From: Bacillus sp. BP-3 | GTDB taxonomy: Bacteria; Bacillota; Bacilli; Bacillales; Bacillaceae_G | Assembly (NCBI RefSeq): GCF_028401955.1 | Contig: NZ_JAQOTJ010000008.1 | Location: forward strand, 62,001-126,000 | DNA length: 64,000 bases | Direction of reading: 5' to 3' | In this document: one piece after another, positions 1-9,021 of the stretch | Layout: the number at the start of each line of letters is the position of its first letter | How positions within the stretch are numbered: position 1 is the stretch's first letter | Translations under genes and position numbers: made by a program | Notes under the pieces: generated by a model | What the model saw: only the letters and a program-made list of their open reading frames with translations | Database searches by the model: none | Told to the model about the DNA's origin: nothing

Positions 1-639
1 TCTAATACAGTAGACAAGCTTCCAGGTGTAACAATTCATTTAGAAAAAGTAACTCCATTAAATCAGCCTATTAAATTTACGGTGGAAGATTCTAATATAA
101 AAGACTCTGCAGATATAATAAAAAAAATGGTATCAGATTATAATAAAACTGTTTCTACAATGGATTTGTATGGTGGAAAAGGAGGTTCACTTCAAGGACA
201 AACTATTATGCAAACGATTCGACAAGCGATGAATGACGCGGTGACGTTTGCGAAAGATGGAAAGTACTTATTCTCGTTTGGTATTGAAATGAATAAAGAT
301 GGTACGATGAAAGTTGATGAGACAAAATTAACACAAGCTTTAAAAGAAGATTCAGAAGCAGCAAAACAATTTTTCTTTGGAGCAGATGGAATCGGGAAAC
401 AAATGGAAGCTAAGCTCGACAAAATATTTGGTGATCAAGGTATAATTGGAGATCATGTAAAAGTGCTTGATGAGCAAATCACTAAATTAGACCGAAAAAT
501 TCAAGATATTGATTTACAAAATAAGCAAAAACAAGAATCGATTGTTGATAAATATTCAAAATTAGAACAGCAACTATCTATGCTGAATTATCAATTAAAA
601 TCTATCCAAGCAATGACGAAACAAAAGAATGAGGATTAA
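1..639 (+). CDS. fliD: Flagellar cap protein FliD, C-terminal part (cut by window start)
   Basis: The reading frame is open from base 1 to the stop at 637-639, giving about 212 residues of a larger protein. FliD caps the filament tip and guides flagellin folding. The visible part holds the end of the FliD core and a long heptad-like C-terminal helix (LDEQITKLDRKIQDID and onward), typical of the D0/D1 coiled coil. fliS follows 23 bases downstream, the usual fliD-fliS pairing. An internal GTG at 82 should not be taken as the start, because the frame continues upstream without a break. Confidence 0.88.
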   Translation, partial: SNTVDKLPGVTIHLEKVTPLNQPIKFTVEDSNIKDSADIIKKMVSDYNKTVSTMDLYGGKGGSLQGQTIMQTIRQAMNDAVTFAKDGKYLFSFGIEMNKDGTMKVDETKLTQALKEDSEAAKQFFFGADGIGKQMEAKLDKIFGDQGIIGDHVKVLDEQITKLDRKIQDIDLQNKQKQESIVDKYSKLEQQLSMLNYQLKSIQAMTKQKNED

Positions 640-662
640 AGGAAATAGAAGGAGTTAATAGT

Positions 663-1031
663 ATGCAAGCGTGGCAAAGATATATGCAAAATGACATTAT
701 GACGAGTAATCCAATTAAAAATACAATCTTTATTTATGAAAGATGTATTGTTGAGTTTCGTAAAGCAGAAGGATTACTAAATGATTTTCATTTTCAAGAA
801 GCAGATGAAGTATTAGATAAATTAGAACGTATTTTTGATGAATTAAAGTTGCAGTTAAATCCGGACATTAGTAAAGATTTATATGACAACTTATATTCAT
901 TATATGACTGGATTAGTAAGCAAATTCAAACAATGCAGATAGCACGTGAAGCAAAAAATACAGACGCGGTTGTTCAAGTACTACAAGATTTAATTGAAGG
1001 ATACCGCGGGGCGCTAGAAAATGAACAGTGA
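663..1031 (+). CDS. fliS: Flagellin export chaperone FliS
   Basis: A 122-residue helical protein opening MQAWQRYMQNDI, with the pattern 'SNPIKNTIFIYERCI' that matches the first helices of FliS. FliS binds the C-terminus of newly made flagellin in the cytosol and delivers it to the export gate. It lies just after fliD, has a GGAG ribosome site at about 651-654, and overlaps the next gene by 11 bases, which suggests translational coupling. Confidence 0.9.
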   Translation: MQAWQRYMQNDIMTSNPIKNTIFIYERCIVEFRKAEGLLNDFHFQEADEVLDKLERIFDELKLQLNPDISKDLYDNLYSLYDWISKQIQTMQIAREAKNTDAVVQVLQDLIEGYRGALENEQ

Positions 1032-1293
1032 AGCATATAATAAATTTGTAAGTTCTTTTAACGATACATATGAAGTCATTGTGTCAGAAGAGGAATTAAA
1101 CGTGAGAATGAAAGAGTTTAATACATGGTTTATTACATTAGATAAGGCGATGCGTCTTCAAGTAGCAAATGAAGTAACGCCACTTATTACCAAGGCGGCA
1201 GAACAAATTCACTATAAACAGTGTACTTTGGAAGAAATGATTTTAGTAAATGATGGAAGAATGAAAGCAAATTCATACTACGGCAAGTATTAA
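1021..1293 (+). CDS. Small helical protein in the FliT position
   Basis: A 90-residue, probably all-helical protein that overlaps the end of fliS. It occupies the place of fliT, the FliD export chaperone, in the fliD-fliS-fliT order of many bacteria. I see no sequence motif that proves FliT, so the role is inferred from position, size and predicted helicity. It is the last gene before the first terminator of the cluster. Confidence 0.7.
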   Translation: MNSEAYNKFVSSFNDTYEVIVSEEELNVRMKEFNTWFITLDKAMRLQVANEVTPLITKAAEQIHYKQCTLEEMILVNDGRMKANSYYGKY

Positions 1294-1313
1294 GATTTTC
1301 ATATATAAAGGAG

Positions 1314-1350
1314 AAGCGATCGTATTCGGAAGGATCATCGCTTTTTCTTT
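1314..1350 (+). terminator. Rho-independent terminator after the fliD-fliS unit
   Basis: AGCGAT at 1315-1320 can pair with ATCGCT at 1337-1342 and a T-rich run follows. It closes the fliD-fliS-fliT-position transcript. Confidence 0.6.
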
Positions 1351-1374
1351 TGTTTTCTTTCAAAAGGTACTTAA

Positions 1375-1387
1375 TTTTATAAAAAAA
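1375..1387. promoter_or_regulatory. MogR-like motif upstream of flgB
   Basis: The sequence TTTTATAAAAAAA fits TTTT-N5-AAAA with an all-A/T centre, the form described for the motility repressor MogR of Listeria, which also occurs in the B. cereus group. It lies in the 277-base gap before flgB, where the promoter of the large flagellar operon should be. The surrounding DNA is extremely A/T rich, so chance occurrence is a real possibility. Confidence 0.3.
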
Positions 1388-1570
1388 TTCGTATTAAAAG
1401 AATATAGCGTGAAAGAAATGTTCATTTTTTTTATTTTTTTTTATTTTTTTAAAGACAATATTGTGAAAATGACATAAAATATTAAAAGATACTTAATAAA
1501 GCGGTATTTAAATAAATAGATGTATATTAAATCTAAATATAAAAATGAATCGATGGAAGAGGGTGGAAGT

Positions 1571-1978
1571 ATGCCAGATTTTATTAGTAGTGTGGGTCAT
1601 TATATGAATTATTTAGTGACAAAGCGAAATGCCGTTTCAAATAATATTTCAAATGCGAATACGCCTGGATTTAAAGCGCAAGAAGTTGATTTTTCTGAGC
1701 AGCTTACAGGTAGTAATGAATTGTATAAAAAAAATGAACTAGATTTGCAAACAAATAGCCAAATGTATCAAACGAATCCAATGCACTTACCGCTAGCAAA
1801 TGAATCGAATACATATGCAAAAATTAGAACAAATACTTTATCTGATAAAGAAGATGGAAATAGTGTTGATATGACGAAAGAAATGATTGATCTTGTGAAA
1901 ACGAATCAGCTATATGGCATATCTATTAATGCGATTAATACGGAATATGCAATTAATCAAGCAGCTAGAGGACGTTAA
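1571..1978 (+). CDS. flgB: Flagellar proximal rod protein FlgB
   Basis: A 135-residue protein with the rod/hook family motif NNISNANTPGFKA near residues 24-36 and a C-terminal helix ending in an NQAARGR-like tail. FlgB forms the cell-proximal rod. An in-frame ATG at 1520 would add 17 residues, but the GGTGGAAGT ribosome site sits directly before ATG 1571 and FlgB normally starts close to its first helix, so I chose 1571. It opens the flgB-flgC-fliE-fliF set. Confidence 0.92.
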   Translation: MPDFISSVGHYMNYLVTKRNAVSNNISNANTPGFKAQEVDFSEQLTGSNELYKKNELDLQTNSQMYQTNPMHLPLANESNTYAKIRTNTLSDKEDGNSVDMTKEMIDLVKTNQLYGISINAINTEYAINQAARGR

Positions 1979-1995
1979 AGAAAGAGGGGAAATAC

Positions 1996-2409
1996 ATGTT
2001 TCAGGCAATTAATGCTAGTGGATCTGGATTGACAGCAGCAAAGAAATGGATGGAAGTTACTTCTGATAACATCGTGAATGCAAATACGACGAATGGACCT
2101 AATGGAGGCCCGTATCATCGCCGCAGTGTTGTGTTAGAACAAAATAATAGTTTTGCAAGTATGCTGCAAAAAGAACCGGATACAGGGGTGAAAATATCTT
2201 CTATTGAGACGGATTCAAATGAGAACCTTGTTTATGATCCTTCGCATCCACAGGCAAATGCAGAGGGGTATGTACGCTATCCCAATATTGATTTGACAGC
2301 CGAAATGACAAACGTAATGGTTGCACAAAAAATGTATGAAGCAAATACAAGTGTACTTAATGCGAATAAAAAAATGCTTGATAAAGATTTAGAAATCGGA
2401 AAAGGTTAA
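1996..2409 (+). CDS. flgC: Flagellar proximal rod protein FlgC
   Basis: A 137-residue rod protein. The N-terminal helix carries the family motif SDNIVNANTT, followed by the FlgC-type 'GGPYHRRSVV' segment, and the C-terminal helix shows the 'MVAQKMYEANTSVLNANKKM' pattern. It starts 17 bases after flgB with an AGAGGGG ribosome site and lies between flgB and fliE, the standard order. Confidence 0.94.
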   Translation: MFQAINASGSGLTAAKKWMEVTSDNIVNANTTNGPNGGPYHRRSVVLEQNNSFASMLQKEPDTGVKISSIETDSNENLVYDPSHPQANAEGYVRYPNIDLTAEMTNVMVAQKMYEANTSVLNANKKMLDKDLEIGKG

Positions 2410-2431
2410 GAGACAGAAAGGAAGCGGGAAT

Positions 2432-2728
2432 ATGAAAATTCAGCCACTTGTTAATACGCAGCCATTTAGCGGGATTCAATCGCTGGCAGCACCGAAAAAT
2501 TCTTCTACACCAGTGGAGGGGAAAAAGTTTATTAATTTATTGGAAGAAATGAATCAAACACAAAATAATGCCCAAACGGCAGTATACGATTTACTTACAA
2601 AAGGTGTAGGGGATACACATGAAGTGCTTATTCAACAAAAAAAGGCAGAATCACAAATGAAAACAGCAGCTGTTGTTCGAGATAATCTTATTGAAAATTA
2701 TAAACAGCTTATGAGTATGCAAATTTAG
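2432..2728 (+). CDS. fliE: Flagellar hook-basal body adaptor FliE
   Basis: A 98-residue protein with the FliE pattern in its C-terminal half: a helix containing 'TKGVGDTHEVLIQQKKAE' and a terminal 'RDNLIENYKQLMSMQI'. FliE joins the MS ring to the rod. It follows flgC with an AGGAAG ribosome site and is directly followed by fliF. Confidence 0.93.
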   Translation: MKIQPLVNTQPFSGIQSLAAPKNSSTPVEGKKFINLLEEMNQTQNNAQTAVYDLLTKGVGDTHEVLIQQKKAESQMKTAAVVRDNLIENYKQLMSMQI

Positions 2729-2751
2729 AGATATGGACGGATGTGTGTGAA

Positions 2752-4305
2752 ATGGAAAAAATAAAAAGCCTTTTCCAGTCGTTAAAAATGTGGCATAAGA
2801 TGGTGATTGGAGCCGCTCTTTTGGCCATTGTTACAGCTGGATTGCTATATTACACTTTGCCTGATAAGTATGTTGTTGTTTATCAAAATTTAAGCGATAA
2901 AGATAAACAGGACATTACTGTTGAATTATCAAAGCTAGGAGTTGACTATAAGCTAAATCAAGACGGATCGATTGGTGTTTTAAAGAAAGATGCCACAATG
3001 ATTCGAAAAGAAATGACAGGAATGGGTTTACCGTTCAACTCAAAAAGCGGGGAAGATATTTTGCTTGAAAGTTCTCTAGGTTCTAGTGAGCAAGACAAAA
3101 AGATGAAGCAGCTTGTTGGAACAAAGAAGCAATTAGAGCAGGATATTGTAAGGAACTTTGCGACAATTGAAAGTGCTAATGTCCAAATTACTTTGCCAGA
3201 AAAAGAAACAATTTTTGATGAAGCGAAGGAAAAAGGGACAGCAGCTGTGACAATTGGTGTGAAAAGAGGACAAACATTAACAGAAGACCAAATTATGGGC
3301 ATTCAATCTATGATTAGCGCTGCTGTTCCAGGTGTGAAAGCGGAAGAAGTGAGCGTGATTGATAGCCAAAAAGGCATTATATCAAAAGGTGCAAGTGAAT
3401 CAAAAAATACGGGTTCATCTTCTTATGAAAAAGAACTAGAATTACAACAAAAAATTGAAGATAGATTAAAGCAAGACATTGATTCAACATTAACGTCTAT
3501 GTTTAAGTTAGATGAATTTAAAGTCAATGCAAAAGTAGCTGTAAACTATGACGAAGTCACAAGACAATCTGAAAAATACGGAGATAAAGGTGTACTTCGC
3601 AGTAAACAAGATCAACAAGAGAAATCAACAGCACAAGAAGGCGCAGCACAACAAAGTGCAGGAATTACAGCAAATGGTCAAGTTCCAAATTACGGAACGA
3701 CGAATCCGCAAAATGGAAAAGTTGTGTATGATCAAAATAGTGGAAATAAAATTGAAAACTATGAAATTGATAAAACGGTTGAAACAGTTAAGAAACACCC
3801 AGAATTAACAAAAACGAATATCGTAGTTTGGGTAGATAACAAAACATTGACACAGCGAAACATTGATATTAATGCTTTTAAACAAGCAATTGGCACAGCG
3901 GCAGGACTGCAGGCGGATCAAAATGGAAACTTTGCAAATGGCCAAGTTAATATCGTAACTGTACAATTTGATGAACCGAAGAAAACAGAAGCAAAACCTG
4001 AACCAGAAAGTAGCTTCAATTGGTGGATCATTGGAGGCGTTGCAGTTGGCCTATTATTAGTAGGCGGTGTTTTATGGTATTTCTTAGCGAAGCGCAAGAA
4101 AAAACAGGAAGAACAGTTTATTCCAGAATTTGATCCGGAAATAAGCGAAGAAGCTGCGACAGTTGAAGAGGATGTGTTGTTTGATCAAGAGATAGAAGAA
4201 CCAGAATCGAAAGGAACATCTTTAGATCAAGAAGTACAACAAGTGACAAGAGAACATACTGAAGGTACTGCAAAAGTTATTAAAAAATGGTTAAACGGAC
4301 AGTGA
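2752..4305 (+). CDS. fliF: Flagellar MS-ring protein FliF
   Basis: About 517 residues, the normal FliF size. One membrane segment lies near residues 18-36 (VIGAALLAIVTAGLLYYTL). A large extracytoplasmic region carries the YscJ/FliF ring-building motifs. A second membrane segment lies near 424-446 (WWIIGGVAVGLLLVGGV), followed by the acidic tail that binds FliG. GTG at 2743 is an alternative start, but GGACGG at 2735-2740 is only two bases from it, so ATG 2752 is more plausible. fliG follows 12 bases later. Confidence 0.94.
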   Translation: MEKIKSLFQSLKMWHKMVIGAALLAIVTAGLLYYTLPDKYVVVYQNLSDKDKQDITVELSKLGVDYKLNQDGSIGVLKKDATMIRKEMTGMGLPFNSKSGEDILLESSLGSSEQDKKMKQLVGTKKQLEQDIVRNFATIESANVQITLPEKETIFDEAKEKGTAAVTIGVKRGQTLTEDQIMGIQSMISAAVPGVKAEEVSVIDSQKGIISKGASESKNTGSSSYEKELELQQKIEDRLKQDIDSTLTSMFKLDEFKVNAKVAVNYDEVTRQSEKYGDKGVLRSKQDQQEKSTAQEGAAQQSAGITANGQVPNYGTTNPQNGKVVYDQNSGNKIENYEIDKTVETVKKHPELTKTNIVVWVDNKTLTQRNIDINAFKQAIGTAAGLQADQNGNFANGQVNIVTVQFDEPKKTEAKPEPESSFNWWIIGGVAVGLLLVGGVLWYFLAKRKKKQEEQFIPEFDPEISEEAATVEEDVLFDQEIEEPESKGTSLDQEVQQVTREHTEGTAKVIKKWLNGQ

Positions 4306-4317
4306 GGGACATAAGTT

Positions 4318-5322
4318 ATGATAGAAGGAATCTCTTCAAAAGAAAAAGCCGCCATACTAGTTCGTATGTTAGAAGAAGATGTGGCAACAAAAATTATTGA
4401 ATATATGAATGAAGAGGAAAAAGAGGTACTGCTTCGAGAAATTGCAAAGTTTCGTATGTATAATCCTGAAACGTTAGAAAACGTATTAGGAGAATTTTTA
4501 TATGAATTAAACGTGAAAGAATTGAATTTAGTTACGCCGGATAAAGAATATATTCGTCGTATTTTCAAAAATATGCGGGAAGAAGAGTTGGAGAAGCTAT
4601 TAGAAGACTTATGGTACAATAAAGATAATCCATTTGAGTTTCTCAACTCACTGACGGATTTAGAGCCATTATTGACAGTGTTAAACGATGAGTCACCACA
4701 GACAATTGCAATTATTGCGTCGTATATAAAACCGCAGCTTGCTTCAAGATTAATTGAAAGATTGCCAGATTATAAAAGAGTGGAAACGGTTATGGGAATT
4801 GCAAAGCTTGAACAAGTTGATAGTGACTTAATTGCACAAATTGGTGATTTATTAAAATCGAAATTAAACATGATGGCGTTTAGTGCGATTAACAAAACAG
4901 ATGGATTAAAAACAATTGTAAATATTTTAAACAATGTTTCTCGTGGTGTAGAGAAAGCAGTGTTTGAAAAGTTAGATGATATTGATTATGAACTATCTGA
5001 AAAGATTAAAGAAAACATGTTTGTCTTCGAAGACTTACTGCGTCTTGATGATATAGCAATGCGCCGCGTACTAGAAGAAATTACTGATAACGGACTCATT
5101 GCAAAAGCATTGAAAATTGCAAAAGAAGAAATTAAAGAGAAATTCTTTACTTGCATGTCTAGTAACCGTAAAGATATGATTTTAGAAGAGCTAGATGGCA
5201 TTGGTCCATTAAAAGTGACAGATGCTGAAAAAGCACAACAAACAATTACAAGTACGGTGAAAAAGCTAGAAAAAGAAGGACGAATCGTTGTTCAAAGAGG
5301 TGAAGAAGATGTCCTTATTTAA
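4318..5322 (+). CDS. fliG: Flagellar motor switch protein FliG
   Basis: A 334-residue protein. The middle domain has the family motif ESPQTIAIIASYI (EHPQ-type) and the C-terminal torque domain has 'FVFEDLLRLDDIAMRRVL', whose charged residues face the stator. FliG sits on the cytoplasmic face of the MS ring. It overlaps fliH by 14 bases, indicating coupled translation. Confidence 0.95.
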   Translation: MIEGISSKEKAAILVRMLEEDVATKIIEYMNEEEKEVLLREIAKFRMYNPETLENVLGEFLYELNVKELNLVTPDKEYIRRIFKNMREEELEKLLEDLWYNKDNPFEFLNSLTDLEPLLTVLNDESPQTIAIIASYIKPQLASRLIERLPDYKRVETVMGIAKLEQVDSDLIAQIGDLLKSKLNMMAFSAINKTDGLKTIVNILNNVSRGVEKAVFEKLDDIDYELSEKIKENMFVFEDLLRLDDIAMRRVLEEITDNGLIAKALKIAKEEIKEKFFTCMSSNRKDMILEELDGIGPLKVTDAEKAQQTITSTVKKLEKEGRIVVQRGEEDVLI

Positions 5323-6010
5323 AAACAGAATTCCTAAGAATTCTGTTTCTTTTTCACATGAAACGTATGAGTTACAATTTCCAGAAGAAATCATATTGTC
5401 AGAAGAAAATATGGAAGAAGTAACAAAAATAAGCGCAGCTAAGGAAGAATTGCTTGCACAACAGGAACAATTACAATTACAAATGCTTAAGGTTCGACAT
5501 ATGGAAAAAGAGCTAGAAAAAGAGAAAATAAGACTTCAGCAAGAGCGAGAACAGTTTAGCTTATTACAAGAAGAGCATCGAAAACAAGTGGAAGCCGATC
5601 GTAAGGCATTGTTTGAAGAGCAGAAGGAAATGGCCGTTGAATGGTCAGAATTGCTTTGGGATCAATCACTGCAGCTTGCACAAAAAATTGTCAATCAAGC
5701 GATCGATATGCGGCAAATGGAACTATTACCAATTTTAAAAGGAATTGTTCAAACATTACCAACATCGTTTGAAAAACTTATTATAACGGTTCATCCGGAA
5801 ACATTTGAACAAATTGAACAGGAAAAGGTGACAGCAAAAGAATACTGGCTTCTTGAACTTGTTGAGTGGAAGTATGACTTTTCTCTACAGTTTGGTGAGT
5901 TTATTTTAGAAGAGGAAAAAGAGTTTTTCGAATTTAAGTTCAGTCCAATTTTTGAAAAACTACGCCAGCAATGGGAAGAAAAGCAATTATTTGAGGGACA
6001 GAAAGTATGA
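5309..6010 (+). CDS. fliH: Flagellar export ATPase regulator FliH
   Basis: A 233-residue protein with a long glutamate- and glutamine-rich coiled coil at residues ~45-110, then a C-terminal domain of the FliH/HrpE type. FliH forms a stalk that holds the FliI ATPase at the export gate. The longer frame begins at 5288, but AGAGGTGAAG lies just before ATG 5309 (MSLFKNRIPKN), so 5309 is the likely start. It overlaps fliG by 14 bases and fliI by 4 bases (ATGA). Confidence 0.88.
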   Translation: MSLFKNRIPKNSVSFSHETYELQFPEEIILSEENMEEVTKISAAKEELLAQQEQLQLQMLKVRHMEKELEKEKIRLQQEREQFSLLQEEHRKQVEADRKALFEEQKEMAVEWSELLWDQSLQLAQKIVNQAIDMRQMELLPILKGIVQTLPTSFEKLIITVHPETFEQIEQEKVTAKEYWLLELVEWKYDFSLQFGEFILEEEKEFFEFKFSPIFEKLRQQWEEKQLFEGQKV

Positions 6011-7311
6011 AAGAGCGCCTTGTAACAGAACATGAAAGATGGAATGAGTTTATTGAAGTGCCGTTCTATATTCAAAAAGGGAAAGTACATAGTGTACAAG
6101 AACAATTTTTTGTTTCAAAAGGACCGAAAGCAAAAATTGGTGATGTTTGTCACGTTGGGGAACATAACGTCTTATGCGAAGTGATTGCGATTGAAAAAGA
6201 AAACAATATGTTGTTGCCATTCGAACAAACAGAAAAAGTATGTTATGGTGATGCGGTTACGCTCATTAGTGAAGACGTTGTTGTACCGCGTGGAAAGCAT
6301 TTACTTGGAAAAGTGTTAAGCGCAAATGGCGAAATTATAAACGAACGAGAAGTAACTGTGCCATTACAAAAAATAAAGCTGGATGCACCGCCAATTCATG
6401 CGTTTGAACGTGAAGAAATTACAGAAGTGTTTGAGACAGGAATTAAATCGATTGACGGAATGCTGACGATTGGAATTGGCCAAAAAATTGGTATTTTTGC
6501 AGGTTCAGGTGTCGGAAAATCAACACTGCTTGGTATGATTGCGAAAAATGCGAAAGCTGACATTAATGTCATTAGTTTAGTTGGTGAACGAGGTCGTGAA
6601 GTAAAAGACTTTATTCGAAAAGAATTAGGCGAAGAAGGCATGAAGAAAAGCGTTGTTGTTGTAGCAACTTCTGATGAAAGCCATCTTATGCAACTTCGTG
6701 CTGCAAAGCTAGCAACTTCTATTGCAGAATATTTCCGTGATCAAGGAAATAATGTTCTTTTAATGATGGATTCTGTGACTCGTTTTGCTGATGCAAGAAG
6801 AAGTGTTGACATTGCGGTGAAGGAATTGCCGATTGGCGGGAAAACACTTTTAATGGAAAGCTATATGAAAAAATTACTTGAACGTTCTGGGAAAACGAAA
6901 ATAGGCTCTATTACGGGTATTTATACAGTTCTTGTTGACGGAGACGATTTAAATGGTCCGGTACCAGACTTAGCACGGGGAATTTTAGATGGACATATTG
7001 TGTTAACACGTGATTTAGCTACATTAAATCATTATCCAGCGATTTCTGTGTTAGATTCTGTAAGTCGGATTATGGAAGAGATTGTTACACCAGAACATTG
7101 GCAGCTTGCAAATGAATTAAGAAAAACATTATCGATATACAAAGAAAATGAGTTGTATTTTAAACTGGGGACAATTCAAGAAAATGAAGAAAATGCTTAT
7201 ATTTTTACATGTAAAGATAAAATAGAAGGTATTAATATGTTTTTAAAACAGGGTCGAACGGAAAGCTATCGTTTTGCCGATACAATTCAACACATGTATC
7301 ATGTTGAATAA
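6007..7311 (+). CDS. fliI: Flagellum-specific export ATPase FliI
   Basis: A 434-residue F1-beta-like ATPase. The Walker A motif GSGVGKST lies near residues 166-173 and the Walker B strand NVLLMMDSVTR near 250. 'GERGREV' and the family signature around 'GPVPDLARGILDGHI' are also present. FliI energises entry of rod, hook and filament subunits into the type III export apparatus. It overlaps fliH by ATGA and is followed at once by a strong terminator. Confidence 0.96.
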   Translation: MKERLVTEHERWNEFIEVPFYIQKGKVHSVQEQFFVSKGPKAKIGDVCHVGEHNVLCEVIAIEKENNMLLPFEQTEKVCYGDAVTLISEDVVVPRGKHLLGKVLSANGEIINEREVTVPLQKIKLDAPPIHAFEREEITEVFETGIKSIDGMLTIGIGQKIGIFAGSGVGKSTLLGMIAKNAKADINVISLVGERGREVKDFIRKELGEEGMKKSVVVVATSDESHLMQLRAAKLATSIAEYFRDQGNNVLLMMDSVTRFADARRSVDIAVKELPIGGKTLLMESYMKKLLERSGKTKIGSITGIYTVLVDGDDLNGPVPDLARGILDGHIVLTRDLATLNHYPAISVLDSVSRIMEEIVTPEHWQLANELRKTLSIYKENELYFKLGTIQENEENAYIFTCKDKIEGINMFLKQGRTESYRFADTIQHMYHVE

Positions 7312-7337
7312 AGACCTCAATATTGAGGTCTTTTTTA
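7311..7337 (+). terminator. Terminator after fliI
   Basis: AAGACCTCAA and TTGAGGTCTT form a perfect hairpin directly behind the fliI stop codon, followed by TTTTTT. It ends the flgB-fliI transcript or attenuates it before the fliJ-position gene. Confidence 0.85.
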
Positions 7338-7490
7338 TCTTGCTATTTTGGGCAGTGAGATCCTCTACATATGGAAGCATAATTTTATTGCAAATCATTA
7401 TTACATTTTTGAATATTTCACAGATTTTTTTATGAAAAAACTATATAATAGGATATAAGGAATGTATAATAGAGGAGGGTAAAAAAATAG

Positions 7491-7901
7491 GTGAATGAAA
7501 AGCAGTATGACATTATAAAACTACAAATGAATCAAGAGAAAGAACAAGTTTTAAAAGAGGTATACGAATTAACGGCACAGAAACGAACTTTAGAAGAAAA
7601 AAAAGCGTATGATTTGTATGTTTTCAAGTCACGAAGTAAAGTGATACAAACAAACGAGCGCATTCGTATTGGTATGCTATCTTCTCATACATTTTCACCT
7701 GAAAGAATCGAAGAATGGAATAGAAAAATACAAAAGATAGAAGGGTTTATTCAAAAAAATGAAAGACTTTTGGAGAAAATAAAAGAAAAAGAACGTGTAA
7801 TTAATGAAATGTTTCAAGAAGATTGTAAGAAGCTTCTAAAAAAACATGAAAAGCATGAAGAAAAAATGTTACTTGACTTAAGAATGTGCATGAATAGATG
7901 A
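7491..7901 (+). CDS. fliJ: Coiled-coil protein in the FliJ position
   Basis: A 136-residue, highly charged, almost fully coiled-coil protein lying between fliI and fliK, where fliJ normally lies. FliJ is the central stalk of the FliI ATPase and an export chaperone escort. It starts with GTG at 7491, preceded by GAGGAGGG. A TATAAT at 7444-7449 could be the -10 of its own promoter, but no good -35 box is seen. The assignment rests on position and architecture, because FliJ sequences are poorly conserved. Confidence 0.65.
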   Translation: MNEKQYDIIKLQMNQEKEQVLKEVYELTAQKRTLEEKKAYDLYVFKSRSKVIQTNERIRIGMLSSHTFSPERIEEWNRKIQKIEGFIQKNERLLEKIKEKERVINEMFQEDCKKLLKKHEKHEEKMLLDLRMCMNR

Positions 7902-7911
7902 GGTGAAAAAG

Positions 7912-9018
7912 ATGATTGAATTTGTCCTGCCAGTGCAAATCCAGATGACACAACGAAGAGACAGTCAACTTCAGTTGCAATCAAAAGAAGAGGACAATTC
8001 TTTTTCAAAAAAAATGAATGAGAAGTTAGTGAAAAAGAACGATTCACAACAAACAGAAAAAAATGAACCAACGAAAGAAATAAAACAATGTGTTCAAGAA
8101 GGAAGTAAACTTCAGAAAAAAGAGTTGCCTGTCTTAAAAGAAGAGGCGGAAGAGAAAAAATCAACCGAAGAATTATTAGTAGCCGTTTCAGAGCAAATAC
8201 TGGCAATTCAGCAATTACATGCGCAACCAGAATTGTTATATCAATACATACAGAAATTACAAGAGTTGTGTAAAACATATGGTAATATAAAACTAAACGA
8301 ATTACCACCGAATGAATTGCAGAAGCTCGTTTCGTTTGTGAAAGATTTAAATATCCAAAATACTGTATGTACAGAAGAAACAATTCAAATGACGTTAGAT
8401 AAATTAGCACCTCCTGAAAAAATGATGGAATTTGCAAAAAATGTTCAAAGTGAAACTTGTGATTTAATGAAGAAAGATTTACCGCAAGAAGTAACAACAG
8501 TACTAAAGAAAGAAGAAAAAGCGAAGCCGATTGAATTAGGTGATACAGATGTTCAGCTTATAACAAGGGAGCATGATGTAAAACAAATTTTTTCAGGAAA
8601 TGACCAAGGTGTGAAGGAGAATATCCAAACACAAAAAGTATCTCTTCCTGACCTTGGAAAGAAAATGGAAGCGCAAGTTGAAGAGTTGCAAAAATTTGTT
8701 GTGAGGCAAGAACGTGTTCTCTTTCAGTTAAATCCAGAAAAGCTAGGTACATTAACGGTTTATATGAAAAAGCAAGGGGATCAAATTGAAGTTCATGTTG
8801 AAATGGATAAACATGATGTGAAGAAACGCGTAGAACTTATCTTTGATGAACTAAAAACGAAATTAAAAGATAAAGAAATCCATATTGAACTATCTTATAC
8901 AGATAAAGACCAAAAGCGGGAGAGACATGAAAGAGAGCAACCACATAAGCCAAAACAAGTGGTTGTAAGGGAAGAACAGAAAGCAGAGCAAGACTTTGCT
9001 GGGTTATTGGAGGAATAG
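7912..9018 (+). CDS. fliK: Flagellar hook-length control protein FliK
   Basis: A 368-residue protein with a long low-complexity, charged N-terminal part and a C-terminal hook-length-control domain. That domain carries the signature FQLNPEKLGTLTVYM near residue 270 and a following 'VEMDKHDVKKRVEL'. FliK is secreted as a molecular ruler and switches export from hook to filament subunits. GAGGTG at 7900-7905 fits ATG 7912; the GTG at 7903 is part of that ribosome site. Confidence 0.88.
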   Translation: MIEFVLPVQIQMTQRRDSQLQLQSKEEDNSFSKKMNEKLVKKNDSQQTEKNEPTKEIKQCVQEGSKLQKKELPVLKEEAEEKKSTEELLVAVSEQILAIQQLHAQPELLYQYIQKLQELCKTYGNIKLNELPPNELQKLVSFVKDLNIQNTVCTEETIQMTLDKLAPPEKMMEFAKNVQSETCDLMKKDLPQEVTTVLKKEEKAKPIELGDTDVQLITREHDVKQIFSGNDQGVKENIQTQKVSLPDLGKKMEAQVEELQKFVVRQERVLFQLNPEKLGTLTVYMKKQGDQIEVHVEMDKHDVKKRVELIFDELKTKLKDKEIHIELSYTDKDQKRERHEREQPHKPKQVVVREEQKAEQDFAGLLEE

Positions 9019-9021
9019 AGA

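Noticed and set aside
192-422. Minus-strand open frame inside fliD
   Set aside because: It is a shadow of the strongly coding + strand frame and has no ribosome site or recognisable product. The same reasoning applies to the many other frames antisense to flagellar and siderophore genes.
3548-3808. 86-codon frame inside fliF
   Set aside because: Lies wholly within the intact FliF frame and is lysine/glutamine-rich low complexity produced by frame-shifted reading.
7814-8497. Long (227-codon) minus-strand frame across fliJ-position gene and fliK
   Set aside because: Leucine- and phenylalanine-rich composition is what lysine/glutamate-rich coiled-coil genes give when read backwards; no start signal.
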